A stretch of 64,000 nucleotides of DNA. Source: DASXVX01 sp036504075. Its GTDB lineage: Bacteria; Bacillota; Sulfobacillia; Symbiobacteriales; Symbiobacteriaceae. The notes below the pieces were generated by a model, which was given only the letters and a program-made list of their open reading frames with translations, had not been told where the DNA came from and did no database searches. The stretch's first letter is position 1; each line of letters opens with the position of its first letter. The stretch is from assembly GCA_036504075.1 (NCBI GenBank), contig DASXVX010000032.1:62001-126000 (forward strand). The letters run 5' to 3'. Shown one piece after another: positions 1 through 8,076 of this stretch. A program made the position numbers and the translations under genes.

Positions 1-248
1 GCGCCCAGGGTGCAGGAGCCGGTCACGTCCTTCACGGGCAGCGACATCCAGATCAGGGCGCCATCGCCGCCCCGCACCACTTGCCAGTCGCCGAAACTGC
101 CTTTGACCGAGTCGCCTTTCGCGTTCACATAGGCGAACCCGCCCGGCGACGACTTGTGTGCCACGATGGCGCTGTTGACCTGGGGAATGGGGATCGCAAA
201 GACCGTATCCCAGTTCAGGGTATCGGTGAGGGTCCCGCCGGCCGCCAT
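1..248 (-). CDS. P47/OrfX-like TULIP protein, N-terminal part (cut by window edge)
   Basis: The first 82 codons of a gene that continues past base 1. The start ATG is at 248, one base after the TAG of the upstream gene, so translation is probably coupled. The N-terminus carries the family pattern also found in the two genes upstream: a Trp-Asp-Thr near residue 13 followed by a 'V-N-x-x-I' helix, then a strand ending in 'GDWQVV' near residue 58. This is the opening of Clostridium P47/OrfX proteins, which fold as TULIP-type lipid-binding modules. It is the third such gene in tandem. No signal peptide is visible, as is usual for the family. The C-terminal half cannot be judged. Confidence 0.75.
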   Translation of the reverse strand, partial: MAAGGTLTDTLNWDTVFAIPIPQVNSAIVAHKSSPGGFAYVNAKGDSVKGSFGDWQVVRGGDGALIWMSLPVKDVTGSCTLG

Positions 249-249
249 C

Positions 250-2010
250 CTACTTCTCCACCAGGTCGCCGCCCAGAATCAGGGCGCCGCTCAGGGCCGC
301 CGACGTCAGCGTGAACCCGCTGGCGTTCGGCCACTGCACCGCGCCCACGCAGGTGGCCGCGAACTGGTCCAGCGACGGCACGTCGGAGAAGTTCTCCTCT
401 GAGATCGCGTCGAGAATGTTCGGGATCTCGCCGATGGCGGCCCCAACGGCCCCGCCGATCATGCCGCCCAGCAGCTTCCACTTGGCGGCCCACAGGTTCT
501 TGCCGAAGCTCTGCACCTTGTTGATGAACTTGCTGGCGATGGTCTCAGAAGACTCGCCGGCCTCTTCCATCTCCGACGCTTCGCTGATGTCGTCGGAGGC
601 GTCGCTCAGGCCGTCTTCGCTGGCCTGCGAGAGCGACTCGCTCGACTCATCCATGACATCGAGCAACGTGTCGGACAGATCCATCGAGACCATTTCGGAA
701 CCCGAGTCGACGGCGGCTTGTTCGCCGGCCTCGGCGGCCTCGGTCGCACCGGTGGCCGCGGCATCGGCCGCCCCGCCGATCAGCCCGCCCACCACGGCGC
801 CCAGAATGGCCATGCCGATCTCAAAGCCGAGGTTCTCCCACTTCTTCCAGTTGGCCATCGAGGTGCTCACGATCAGGCTGGGCTTGCCATCCTGCTTGGC
901 AGTCAGCACGTTGACGTAAGGCTTGCCCTTTTTGTCGGTGCCGGTGGCCAGCGAGAGCGAGTAGTACTCGGTGTAGTTCACGTGCGCCGTGATGCCCGAT
1001 TTGATCTCCCAGTACAGGTCGGTGAACTCGACCCGAATCAGGTTGCCCACCAGGCCCACCCGGAACTTGCCGGTGTCCACATAGGCCGGCACCGGGTTGT
1101 TGTCGTTGTCGGTGAAGGTGCCCCACTGGATGCTATCCTTGTTCTCATAGAACAGGCCGTCGCTGGTCAGGACAAAGTCGTTGGCCGAGCTGCCCAGACG
1201 CATGGAGAGCAGGCCGGGCATAATCCACTTCTGCACGAAGAGCGTCGGCGTGATCGCAAAGGCCGAATGGCCGTTGGCCACGGTGAGGAGGCGGGGGTCG
1301 ATGGAATGGGTGGCTAGCTTGATGGGCCGGCCTTCCGTCATGGCCAGCACGCCGAAGACGCTGGTGTCCATGCTGTTGGTGGAGCTGACGGCGTAAGAGA
1401 GGTCCGTGGGCTTCAGCCACTGGAAATCGCCCACGTCCGCCTTATCGTTGATGACCATGATCGAGAACACGTGGTTGAACGCATCCAGGTTCTGGGCGAA
1501 GTAGGCCTTGAACAGCGACTCGCAGATCGCCTTGGCGATGTCGGGATCGCCGGCCTGCGTGAAGTTGAACGAAGAGGCCATGATCGTCGCCACCGGATCT
1601 GTCGGGTCCTTGGACTGGGTGCGCGCCTTGAGATTCTGCTGCGTCCCCGTACCGGGCTTGGCCGTGGGATCCTGATAGGTCGCGGTCTTCTGCTCCAGGT
1701 AGTTGAGCTTGATCTCCACTTCCACCCAGGCATTGGCCAGGTCGAAGCTGAGGCCCGGCTCCGTGGTGGTGGTGTAGGTGCCGGACGTGATGGGGCAGAT
1801 CATCGTCAGGTTCTGCCCGTCGCCGTTGGTGGTGAACTGCCAGTCGCTCCATTTGCCCGTGACGCCCGCCACCGTCTGCCCGCCCCGCTGATCGAGGTGG
1901 GAGAAATCGGGCGGCGTCGACTTCAGGGCCTTGATCGCCTCGTTCGCCTTGGTATACGAGATCGCGTACGAGGTATCCCATCCAAACAGATCAATGTTGG
2001 CGTCAGCCAT
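250..2010 (-). CDS. P47/OrfX-like TULIP-family protein with two glycine-zipper segments
   Basis: A 586-residue protein. I chose the second Met (2010) because AAGGAGG at 2020-2026 is 9 bases away; the first Met at 2016 is only 3 bases away. The N-terminus (FGWDTSYAISYTKANEAI) and the extreme C-terminus (GFTLTSAALSGALILGG) match the ends of P47/OrfX2/OrfX3-type proteins. Between them, two hydrophobic Gly/Ala-rich segments (about residues 396-415 and 514-528) flank a 65-residue acidic, Ser-rich linker (about 425-490). Known: OrfX/P47 proteins are TULIP-like and bind lipids. Inferred: the glycine zippers may insert into membranes or drive oligomerisation. It lies in an operon with P47-like genes on both sides. 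No signal peptide. The family call is strong; the function is unknown. Confidence 0.8.
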   Translation of the reverse strand: MADANIDLFGWDTSYAISYTKANEAIKALKSTPPDFSHLDQRGGQTVAGVTGKWSDWQFTTNGDGQNLTMICPITSGTYTTTTEPGLSFDLANAWVEVEIKLNYLEQKTATYQDPTAKPGTGTQQNLKARTQSKDPTDPVATIMASSFNFTQAGDPDIAKAICESLFKAYFAQNLDAFNHVFSIMVINDKADVGDFQWLKPTDLSYAVSSTNSMDTSVFGVLAMTEGRPIKLATHSIDPRLLTVANGHSAFAITPTLFVQKWIMPGLLSMRLGSSANDFVLTSDGLFYENKDSIQWGTFTDNDNNPVPAYVDTGKFRVGLVGNLIRVEFTDLYWEIKSGITAHVNYTEYYSLSLATGTDKKGKPYVNVLTAKQDGKPSLIVSTSMANWKKWENLGFEIGMAILGAVVGGLIGGAADAAATGATEAAEAGEQAAVDSGSEMVSMDLSDTLLDVMDESSESLSQASEDGLSDASDDISEASEMEEAGESSETIASKFINKVQSFGKNLWAAKWKLLGGMIGGAVGAAIGEIPNILDAISEENFSDVPSLDQFAATCVGAVQWPNASGFTLTSAALSGALILGGDLVEK

Positions 2011-2037
2011 GCTCATCAGCCTCCTTATGAGTTGGGT

Positions 2038-3378
2038 TCAGGAACGGTACTGGCCGCAGAGCGAGAAAGCCTGGGCCAGCGTGGCGGACTGCACTTGAAT
2101 GTGCTCCAGCCCGTTCCACGCCACCACGATAGCACCGGCCTGGGCCACCGTGTTCTGCCCGCCGGATCCCGTGGAGTGCGAAACCGAATCGGCGATGGAA
2201 TCGGTCACCAGGGAGATCACCGTATCAACGATCGCCAAAATGATCGCGCCGCCGATCAGCGCAAAGACGTAGTCGTACCAGGGAACGTGCTTGTCGTAGT
2301 TGACGCTCGGGTTGGGGTCATTAAGGAAGGAGAAGGTGTTAGTGGCCGTGTCGTAGTGGAAGGCGTTTCGCACCGTCACATCGTAGGTGACGTAGGCGTT
2401 CAGCAGGCCGGTGATGTCAAAGGAGCCGTTGGTCACCGTCACCGCCTTGTCCCCGTCGATGGTGATGGAGAGCGAGTTGATCTTCGGGTAATAGTCGATG
2501 GCGCCTTCCCGTACGGACCCGGCGCTCAACTGCCCCTGGTTGACGATCTGGCCCGATGTAGGCGTGGCTGCCTGGTAGACGAAGTTGGCAGCCGTGGCAC
2601 CGTTGCCAAAGGCAGACGGGAGCGAGGGCATGATCACCTGCTGCAGGAAGAGGCCCTCGGAGATGGCTACGAAGACTTCGTGGGTCGTGTCCAGCAGGGA
2701 GCCGTCGATCTCCAGCTTGAGGCCGGAGATATCCCGGTCGGTGGTCACGGCCAGAACGGCCAGGAAGCCGGTGTTCCCCGCGACCGGGTTTACGTACAGG
2801 TACTCGAAGCGCTTGGGCGCCAGCCAGCTGTCTGAAGCGGGCGGCACCAGGTTGACCTGGGCGAAGACGTAGTTCAGCGAATCCCGGTTGGCGATGAACA
2901 GCTCGGGCAGATGCTCGTTGAGCAGACCCCAGGCCGCCGCCGTATCCGGGTTATTCTCGCTGATTTGCCCAGATGCGTCGGGCGTGACGGTGGTGACGGC
3001 ACCGGGTGTCTGGTCGCCCGGCTTGCTGCCCTTGACCGTGCAGTTGAACCGCAGCTCCTTCACCTGGCTGTTGCTCGGGTTGCCGATGAAGGACAACTGC
3101 ATCTCCATGACCGGCTTCACGTTCTGGAACGGCATCGTCGTGACCTTGCCGCCCGCCGCCGTCAGCTCCAGCGTCAGGTGGTTCATGGGCGTCTCGAACC
3201 GCACCAGCTTGCCTGAACCGTTCAGCGTGACCTGCCACGGCCCGAAGTCGCCGTAGAAGTGAACGTTGCCCTGCCGGAAGTCAAAAGTGGTGATCAGGTG
3301 GCTCATGTTGGCGGCCAGCTGCTTGTTGACCACAGCGACGGAGCTGACGAAGACGGCATCCCATCCTTTGGTATCCAC
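2038..3378 (-). CDS. P47-like TULIP-family protein
   Basis: A 446-residue protein, close to the size of C. botulinum P47 (about 415). It starts at GTG 3378 behind a GGGAGGGAG stretch. The N-terminal pattern 'GWDAVFVSSVAVVNKQL' followed by 'GDFGPWQV' and 'LVRFETPM' is the P47 signature. The protein is mostly predicted beta strand, with one hydrophobic stretch at about residues 365-390 and a C-terminus (VQSATLAQAFSLCGQ) related to that of the next gene. It is the second gene of the minus-strand operon, 18 bases after the leader gene and about 27 bases before the next. No signal peptide and no toxin protease domain. Its partner or toxin, if any, is not in this window. Confidence 0.82.
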   Translation of the reverse strand: MDTKGWDAVFVSSVAVVNKQLAANMSHLITTFDFRQGNVHFYGDFGPWQVTLNGSGKLVRFETPMNHLTLELTAAGGKVTTMPFQNVKPVMEMQLSFIGNPSNSQVKELRFNCTVKGSKPGDQTPGAVTTVTPDASGQISENNPDTAAAWGLLNEHLPELFIANRDSLNYVFAQVNLVPPASDSWLAPKRFEYLYVNPVAGNTGFLAVLAVTTDRDISGLKLEIDGSLLDTTHEVFVAISEGLFLQQVIMPSLPSAFGNGATAANFVYQAATPTSGQIVNQGQLSAGSVREGAIDYYPKINSLSITIDGDKAVTVTNGSFDITGLLNAYVTYDVTVRNAFHYDTATNTFSFLNDPNPSVNYDKHVPWYDYVFALIGGAIILAIVDTVISLVTDSIADSVSHSTGSGGQNTVAQAGAIVVAWNGLEHIQVQSATLAQAFSLCGQYRS

Positions 3379-3395
3379 CTGGCTCCCTCCCGTCG

Positions 3396-4058
3396 TTATC
3401 CGATGGTCACCGCGTAGGGAATTTGCAGGACGAACGTCGCCACGCCGCCTGACACGATCACTTTCACTTCCGTCTGGCCGGGCTGCAGCGCCTTAAAGGT
3501 CCAGGCGATCTGCGGCTGGCCGTCCCACACGATGCCGGCGTCCACCAGCGCGACGCGGGACGCATCCGTCTGAACCTGGATCGATCCGCCCACGTTGATG
3601 GCATCCGGCTGCCCGATGGTGAAGGTGCCCCCCACCGCCACCTGAATCGCCCGCTTCGGATTCAGCGCCTCCGCCTTCGCCCGCACGTCGCTTTCGGTCG
3701 CCACCGGAACGTCTGGCGGAATGGGGCCGGCCTCGTTCAGCCCGAGGTACCGCACCGTAACGGCGGCGCCTTCCGGCGAATGGGCGTCGACCACCGTCAC
3801 TGAGGCGGTGCCCGCAGGCAGAGCCAGCTTGAACTGGTCGGCGCATTGGTACTCCCGGAACTGGCGCGGTGAGAGAATGGGGCCTGACCAGCCGTAGAGG
3901 GTGAACCGGTAGCCGTCTGTCGCCTCCTGGTCCTGCACGAAGTGAATGCCTGAGGTGTACGCAATCACTTTACCTTCAGCGTAAAGCGTCAGCTCTTCCG
4001 TCGCTGGGTCATAGGCCGCCGCAAGCCGGGTCGCCGGAACGATTCCAAGGAACCCCAT
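3396..4058 (-). CDS. Unknown beta-rich protein, first gene of the P47/OrfX-like operon
   Basis: A 220-residue protein I do not recognise. An open frame runs back to 4178, but the likely start is ATG 4058, six bases after GGGGGGTG. The sequence is rich in short beta-strand patterns, with two apparent halves: residues 1-105 containing a Tyr/Trp-rich stretch (YRFTLYGWSGP), and residues 130-220 resembling an Ig-like fold (IAWTFKALQPGQTEVKV). It has one or two cysteines and no signal peptide or membrane segment. By position it corresponds to the small leading gene of orfX clusters, but I see no convincing OrfX1 similarity. It is followed at 18 bases by the P47-like gene, so co-expression is likely. 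Confidence 0.65.
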   Translation of the reverse strand: MGFLGIVPATRLAAAYDPATEELTLYAEGKVIAYTSGIHFVQDQEATDGYRFTLYGWSGPILSPRQFREYQCADQFKLALPAGTASVTVVDAHSPEGAAVTVRYLGLNEAGPIPPDVPVATESDVRAKAEALNPKRAIQVAVGGTFTIGQPDAINVGGSIQVQTDASRVALVDAGIVWDGQPQIAWTFKALQPGQTEVKVIVSGGVATFVLQIPYAVTIG

Positions 4059-4196
4059 CAACAGCACCCCCCGAATTCTATATGGATCTTTATGGTCACA
4101 CTTGCTATAAAGTTCACTCTTCGATAATAGCACTTTGGTACAGTGCTGGCTAGGAGGAAATAGCCATGATTTCACCACCCGACTGTGGAAAGTGCG

Positions 4197-4239
4197 AAAA
4201 GACAGGGGAGCCCATTGCGGTGGGGCTCCCCTGTCTTTT
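4197..4239 (-). terminator. Rho-independent terminator after the stalk-domain gene
   Basis: Near-perfect hairpin with arms of about 16 bases (aaagacaggggagccc / gggctcccctgtcttt) and flanking A/T runs on both sides. It sits between the end of the secreted stalk-domain gene and the start of the TULIP operon, so it insulates the operon from read-through. Confidence 0.9.
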
Positions 4240-4253
4240 CGTCGGTGAGGATC

Positions 4254-5393
4254 CTACTCGGACCACTGGATAGTGGCCGTCCGGTCGGCCGAGTTGAATG
4301 TCAGTCCGTATCCCAGGGCCGGCCCAACCACACGCAGCGGGACCATGGCCTCGCTTCCGGCCACGTACGGCGGCACAGCGGCCTTGTAGGCGGTCCCGTT
4401 CCAGGTGTAATCCGGTACATCCACAGTCATAACAATGGTGTATGTCACATTGTCGAGTCTGCGCGTAAGCGCGATGCGGCCTGTTGAAGCTTCAAATGTC
4501 ACCTTAACCCCTGCGTTCGTCAGCAGCGAAGCTGGTATCATGAGCCGGCCGTTCTTGATCACCGGCTTTGTACTCAGTGAGATGTTAGCGCCATCCAGTT
4601 TGGCCGTACCGGGAGTAAGCGACACGACGAGGGAACGCTGCGCCGCATGGATAAGGACCGCAACTACCGTGGTGGAGGCGCCACCTGACCCGGTGGATTT
4701 GATCGCGACCACAACGTATAGGTAGTAGTGGTTCTGCGCCGTGTTATCGGTGAAGGTAGTCTCCTGGACAGCAAAGTCGTTCAGCAGCGTCACTGTGTAC
4801 GAGTTACTATCCAAAAACTCGTACCGATAGATGTTATAACCCTGCTGGGCGTCGGTCAGGGCGCCCCACGTCAGTACTGCATGCCCACTCGCCCCATTGG
4901 CTGCAAGTACGCTGGATGTTGGCATGCCAAAGTGGAACCAGATGGTTATCTTGGGCGTGGTCTGCAACAGTAGGAACTTCGCATACCCACCGCCAGACAA
5001 CTTCAGTACATAGACTCGCGAGAGCTGGAGCGGCGCCGTAGCCGCATAGCCGGCTGCGGGTACCGTCTGCACGTCATCCAGGCTGAACTGGGCCGGTTCA
5101 AGCAACTGAACCAGTGCGCCGTTCTGACCAGTCACCGTGGTCGATGTGACCTTCATGTCGCCCACAAGGTCTCCGTTCAGGTCAAATGACGTAGCAGGGT
5201 CCACATCGGTGTAGCGGTTCGGTACGACACTGAAGGCAACCGGAATAGGCGCCGAGACCATGACTTGGTGCTCAATGGGGTAACTGATCACCGGTTCTGG
5301 TCCAGTCATGCTGTCCCCCAACGCCGCGAACGCGGGAGTAGCGGTCACCATGATCAGAAACGAAACCAGTAGGGACCGAACCCAACGATGCAT
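4254..5393 (-). CDS. Secreted fibronectin-like protein with C-terminal stalk (copper amine oxidase N-type) domain
   Basis: A 379-residue exported protein. Start ATG 5393 lies 7 bases after GGAGG; an in-frame TTG at 5408 is unlikely. An N-terminal signal peptide (MHRWVRSLLVSFLIMV, cleavage near TPAFA-A) is clear. The middle (about residues 150-240) has Fn3-like strands with 'YNIYRYEF'. The last 120 residues match the stalk/Cu-amine-oxidase-N fold common in Bacillota cell-surface proteins, with paired motifs 'GRLMIPASLLTNAGV' and 'MVPLRVVGPALGYGL'. Likely a cell-envelope protein with an unknown ligand. It is a single gene with its own terminator. Confidence 0.8.
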   Translation of the reverse strand: MHRWVRSLLVSFLIMVTATPAFAALGDSMTGPEPVISYPIEHQVMVSAPIPVAFSVVPNRYTDVDPATSFDLNGDLVGDMKVTSTTVTGQNGALVQLLEPAQFSLDDVQTVPAAGYAATAPLQLSRVYVLKLSGGGYAKFLLLQTTPKITIWFHFGMPTSSVLAANGASGHAVLTWGALTDAQQGYNIYRYEFLDSNSYTVTLLNDFAVQETTFTDNTAQNHYYLYVVVAIKSTGSGGASTTVVAVLIHAAQRSLVVSLTPGTAKLDGANISLSTKPVIKNGRLMIPASLLTNAGVKVTFEASTGRIALTRRLDNVTYTIVMTVDVPDYTWNGTAYKAAVPPYVAGSEAMVPLRVVGPALGYGLTFNSADRTATIQWSE

Positions 5394-5563
5394 AAACATC
5401 CCTCCCAATTTCCGTGTCGCAAAAATTGTATCAGACTTACCAATTCAGTGTACATAGCTTCAACAAACAGCAGCGCACACGAAGCCCTGCGCATCGAAGG
5501 GAAAGACGGGCGGGTGCACGAAGTGAAGACGGAGAGTTTTGGCTGAAAGCGGAGGGAACGGTC

Positions 5564-5923
5564 ATGGCATTTCCACGCCCAGACGCGGAATCTAAGGTGT
5601 TCTTTCAGTCCATTCTTCCGCCCGACCCGCGCATCCGAGTGCAACCGATGTTCGGCAATCTCGCCGGTTTTGTGAATGGCAACATGTTCACCGGCTTGTT
5701 TGGGTCCGAGGTCTTCGTACGCCTGCCCGAGGAAGCGCGAGTCCGTCTGTTGAGCGAGGAGGGTGCCTCGCCCTTTGAGCCCATGCCGGGGCGGCCGATG
5801 ACAGAGTACGTGGTCATGCCGGTGGCTTGGCGAAATGAGCCGGAAAAAGCCCAGACCTGGGTTGAACGCTCATTGAACTGGGCCGGTGGCCTGCCCGAGA
5901 AGGCCGCCAAACCCAAGAAATAA
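5564..5923 (+). CDS. TfoX N-terminal domain protein
   Basis: A 119-residue protein starting at ATG 5564 behind GGAGGG; the open frame upstream is spurious. The core 'VQPMFGNLAGFVNGNMFTGL' and 'FEPMPGRPMTEYVVMP' match the TfoX/Sxy N-terminal domain family (COG3070). These small stand-alone proteins are widespread in Bacillota. The proteobacterial Sxy/TfoX competence role is known only for the two-domain proteins, so function here is open. It is a single gene followed by a good terminator. Confidence 0.85.
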   Translation: MAFPRPDAESKVFFQSILPPDPRIRVQPMFGNLAGFVNGNMFTGLFGSEVFVRLPEEARVRLLSEEGASPFEPMPGRPMTEYVVMPVAWRNEPEKAQTWVERSLNWAGGLPEKAAKPKK

Positions 5924-5929
5924 ACCCAA

Positions 5930-5974
5930 GAAGCCCACAGACCTCAGGACACCAGGTCTGTGGGCTTCGTTTTT
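5930..5974 (+). terminator. Rho-independent terminator after the TfoX-N gene
   Basis: Arms aagcccacagacct / aggtctgtgggctt with a 9-base loop, followed by cgttttt. Confidence 0.92.
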
Positions 5975-5976
5975 CG

Positions 5977-6273
5977 TCAATAGGCAGGCAGGCCCACCAG
6001 ATCGGTAAACTGAGTGAAGGTAAGCATCTGGTCCAGCAGTCCCTGCGTGGTGCCGGTTTCCTTCAGGGTCCGCATGGCAGCCAACAGTGAGTGAGTCACG
6101 GCGAACAGCCCCGTAACCGGGAAGGCGATCAGCCGGAAGCCCAGTGCCTGGAGTTCGGGCACCGCCAGCAGCGTCCGGAGTTGGGTGGTATGCTTCGAGG
6201 TGAGTCCCTCCCTTGCCAAAATATCTACGAGTGGTTCGCCCTGACCGGGCGCCACTCCTTGTCCCGGAAGCAC
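5977..6273 (-). CDS. Possible small hypothetical protein (weak)
   Basis: A 98-codon open frame from GTG 6273. The encoded C-terminal 60 residues look protein-like: a hydrophobic stretch (LIAFPVTGLFAVTHSLLAAM), then an amphipathic end. However, there is no Shine-Dalgarno before the GTG. The best SD-like run (AAGGGAGGG near 6215) precedes no usable start codon. It may be the tail of a decayed gene. No family recognised. The rest of this gap, 6274-6433, holds only the leader of the ABC-F gene. Confidence 0.3.
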   Translation of the reverse strand: MLPGQGVAPGQGEPLVDILAREGLTSKHTTQLRTLLAVPELQALGFRLIAFPVTGLFAVTHSLLAAMRTLKETGTTQGLLDQMLTFTQFTDLVGLPAY

Positions 6274-6433
6274 GCCGGCGCTTTTCCGATGGCCGCAGGT
6301 ATATTTCTGGATTATTACCGCGAATATAATGCGAAAATCGGAAAATCCGGTGAACCCGTTGTGAATCGAGCCGGTTTCCTGTAGGATAGGTCAGTATGCC
6401 AATATTGTAATTCCCCCAGGAGGGGTGTGCTGC

Positions 6434-7993
6434 GTGAGCATCCTGCAGGTGAATAAACTCGGACACGGTTTCGGCGCCCGGTCGCTGTTCCATGACGTCT
6501 CGTTCCGGCTGCTCCGCGGTGAACACGTGGGGCTGATTGGCTCTAACGGTACGGGCAAGTCCACGCTGGTGGAGATCATCACCGGCCAGACTCAGCCGGA
6601 TGAAGGCACCGTCGAGTGGTCCAAGCGTGCCTCCGTGGGCTACCTTGATCAACACACCCGCCTGACCGCAGGCACCAGCGTCCGCGACGTCCTGCGGGAC
6701 GCCTTCCGGCACCTTTACGAGCTGGAGGCCGACCTGGTCACAGTCGGCGAGGCGCTGGGCAGCGCCGACCCGGACGCCATGGAGAGCCTGTTGGAAGACA
6801 TGGGTGACATTCAGGACCGTCTGGAGATCAGCGGTTTTTACATGATCGACGCGAAGGTCGAGGAGATTGCGAAGGGCCTGGGCATTACGGCCATTGGCCT
6901 GGACCGCGACGTTGCCGAGTTGTCGGGCGGGCAGCGGACCAAGGTGCTTCTGGCGAAGTTGCTGCTGCAGCAGCCCAACGTGATGATCCTGGACGAGCCG
7001 ACGAACTACCTGGACGAAGAGCATATCACCTGGCTGACTGAGTATCTGCAGGGCTATCCCTACGCCTTTTTGCTGGTGAGCCACGACACCTTCTTCATGA
7101 ACGACGTGGTTAACCTGATTTATCACCTGGAAGGCGGGCAGTTAACCCGCTACAGCGGCAACTACGAGGCTTTCCTGCGGGTGTATGAGCAGCGTCGGAT
7201 GCAGCAGGAGAGCGCCTTCGAGCGGCAGCAAGAAGAGATTGCCCGGGTCGAGGACTTTATCGCCCGCAACAAGGCGCGTGTCTCCACCCGGGGCATGGCC
7301 GGCTCCCGTCAGAAGATGCTGGACCGCATGGAGCGCCTGGAAAAGCCGGCTACCTACCCCCGGCCCACGTTCAACTTCAAGGAGGGCCGCAACTCCTCGA
7401 AGATCGTGTTCAAGAGCGACGGCATGGAGATTGGCTACACCTTCCCGTTGCTGCCGCCGCTCTCCATGTCGCTGGAGCGGGGCCAGAAGGTGGCCGTGAC
7501 GGGCATGAACGGCATTGGCAAGTCGACGCTGCTCAAGACGATGCTCGGGCTGGTCGCACCGGTCCGCGGCACGGCAGAGCAGGGCGACAACCTGCTGAAG
7601 GCCTACTTCGCCCAGGAGGAGGCTATGGACGACGAGCGTACTCCGCTGGATGAGCTCTGGGATGCTTTCCCCTGGCTCTCCAACAACGAAGTGCGGGGGC
7701 GGCTGTCATCCAGCGGCCTGACGGCCGAGCACTACAACAACAAGATGTTCAACCTGTCGGGCGGCGAGCAGGCGAAAGTGCGGTTGGCGAAGCTGCAGAT
7801 CAACGAATCCAACTGGCTGGTGCTGGACGAGCCCACCAACCACTTGGACGTGGCGGCCAAGGAAGAGCTGGCCGTGGCGCTGAAGCGGTTCAAGGGCACG
7901 CTGGTGTTGGTGTGCCATGAGCCGGAGTTCTACCAGGACTGGATTTCCGATGTGTGGAGCGTCGAAGCCTGGGCCAAGCAGGCGGCCAGGTAG
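6434..7993 (+). CDS. ABC-F family ATPase
   Basis: A 519-residue soluble protein with two ABC domains and no membrane segments. Start GTG 6434 lies 10 bases after AGGAGG; the GTG at 6425 is too close. Walker A motifs are GSNGTGKST (about 36-44) and GMNGIGKST in domain 2. Signatures are LSGGQRTKV and LSGGEQAKV, and Walker B motifs end in DEPTNYLD and DEPTNHLD. The linker between domains is the charged helical arm typical of ABC-F proteins, which act on ribosomes (EttA/YbiT/YkpA-type translation factors or antibiotic-protection proteins). The subgroup cannot be fixed by eye. It is a single gene, with its terminator shared with the converging aldo/keto reductase gene. Confidence 0.92.
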   Translation: MSILQVNKLGHGFGARSLFHDVSFRLLRGEHVGLIGSNGTGKSTLVEIITGQTQPDEGTVEWSKRASVGYLDQHTRLTAGTSVRDVLRDAFRHLYELEADLVTVGEALGSADPDAMESLLEDMGDIQDRLEISGFYMIDAKVEEIAKGLGITAIGLDRDVAELSGGQRTKVLLAKLLLQQPNVMILDEPTNYLDEEHITWLTEYLQGYPYAFLLVSHDTFFMNDVVNLIYHLEGGQLTRYSGNYEAFLRVYEQRRMQQESAFERQQEEIARVEDFIARNKARVSTRGMAGSRQKMLDRMERLEKPATYPRPTFNFKEGRNSSKIVFKSDGMEIGYTFPLLPPLSMSLERGQKVAVTGMNGIGKSTLLKTMLGLVAPVRGTAEQGDNLLKAYFAQEEAMDDERTPLDELWDAFPWLSNNEVRGRLSSSGLTAEHYNNKMFNLSGGEQAKVRLAKLQINESNWLVLDEPTNHLDVAAKEELAVALKRFKGTLVLVCHEPEFYQDWISDVWSVEAWAKQAAR

Positions 7994-8031
7994 CGGGTCG
8001 TCCGTTAGCTGTATGCCCGTTCGTAACGATG

Positions 8032-8068
8032 AGGCCCCTTCCGCTTTCGCAGCGGAAGGGGCCTTTGT
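8032..8068. terminator. Bidirectional terminator between converging genes
   Basis: Arms aggccccttccgct / agcggaaggggcct, loop ttcgc, in the 83-base gap between the ABC-F gene (plus) and the aldo/keto reductase gene (minus). Confidence 0.88.
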
Positions 8069-8076
8069 GCGAGCAG

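Noticed and set aside
4166..4273. 35-codon plus-strand frame behind a perfect AGGAGG, with a C-x2-C pair
   Set aside because: It runs through the terminator hairpin and into the antisense of the stalk-domain gene. The SD-like run may be chance. Worth a look only if transcripts are seen.
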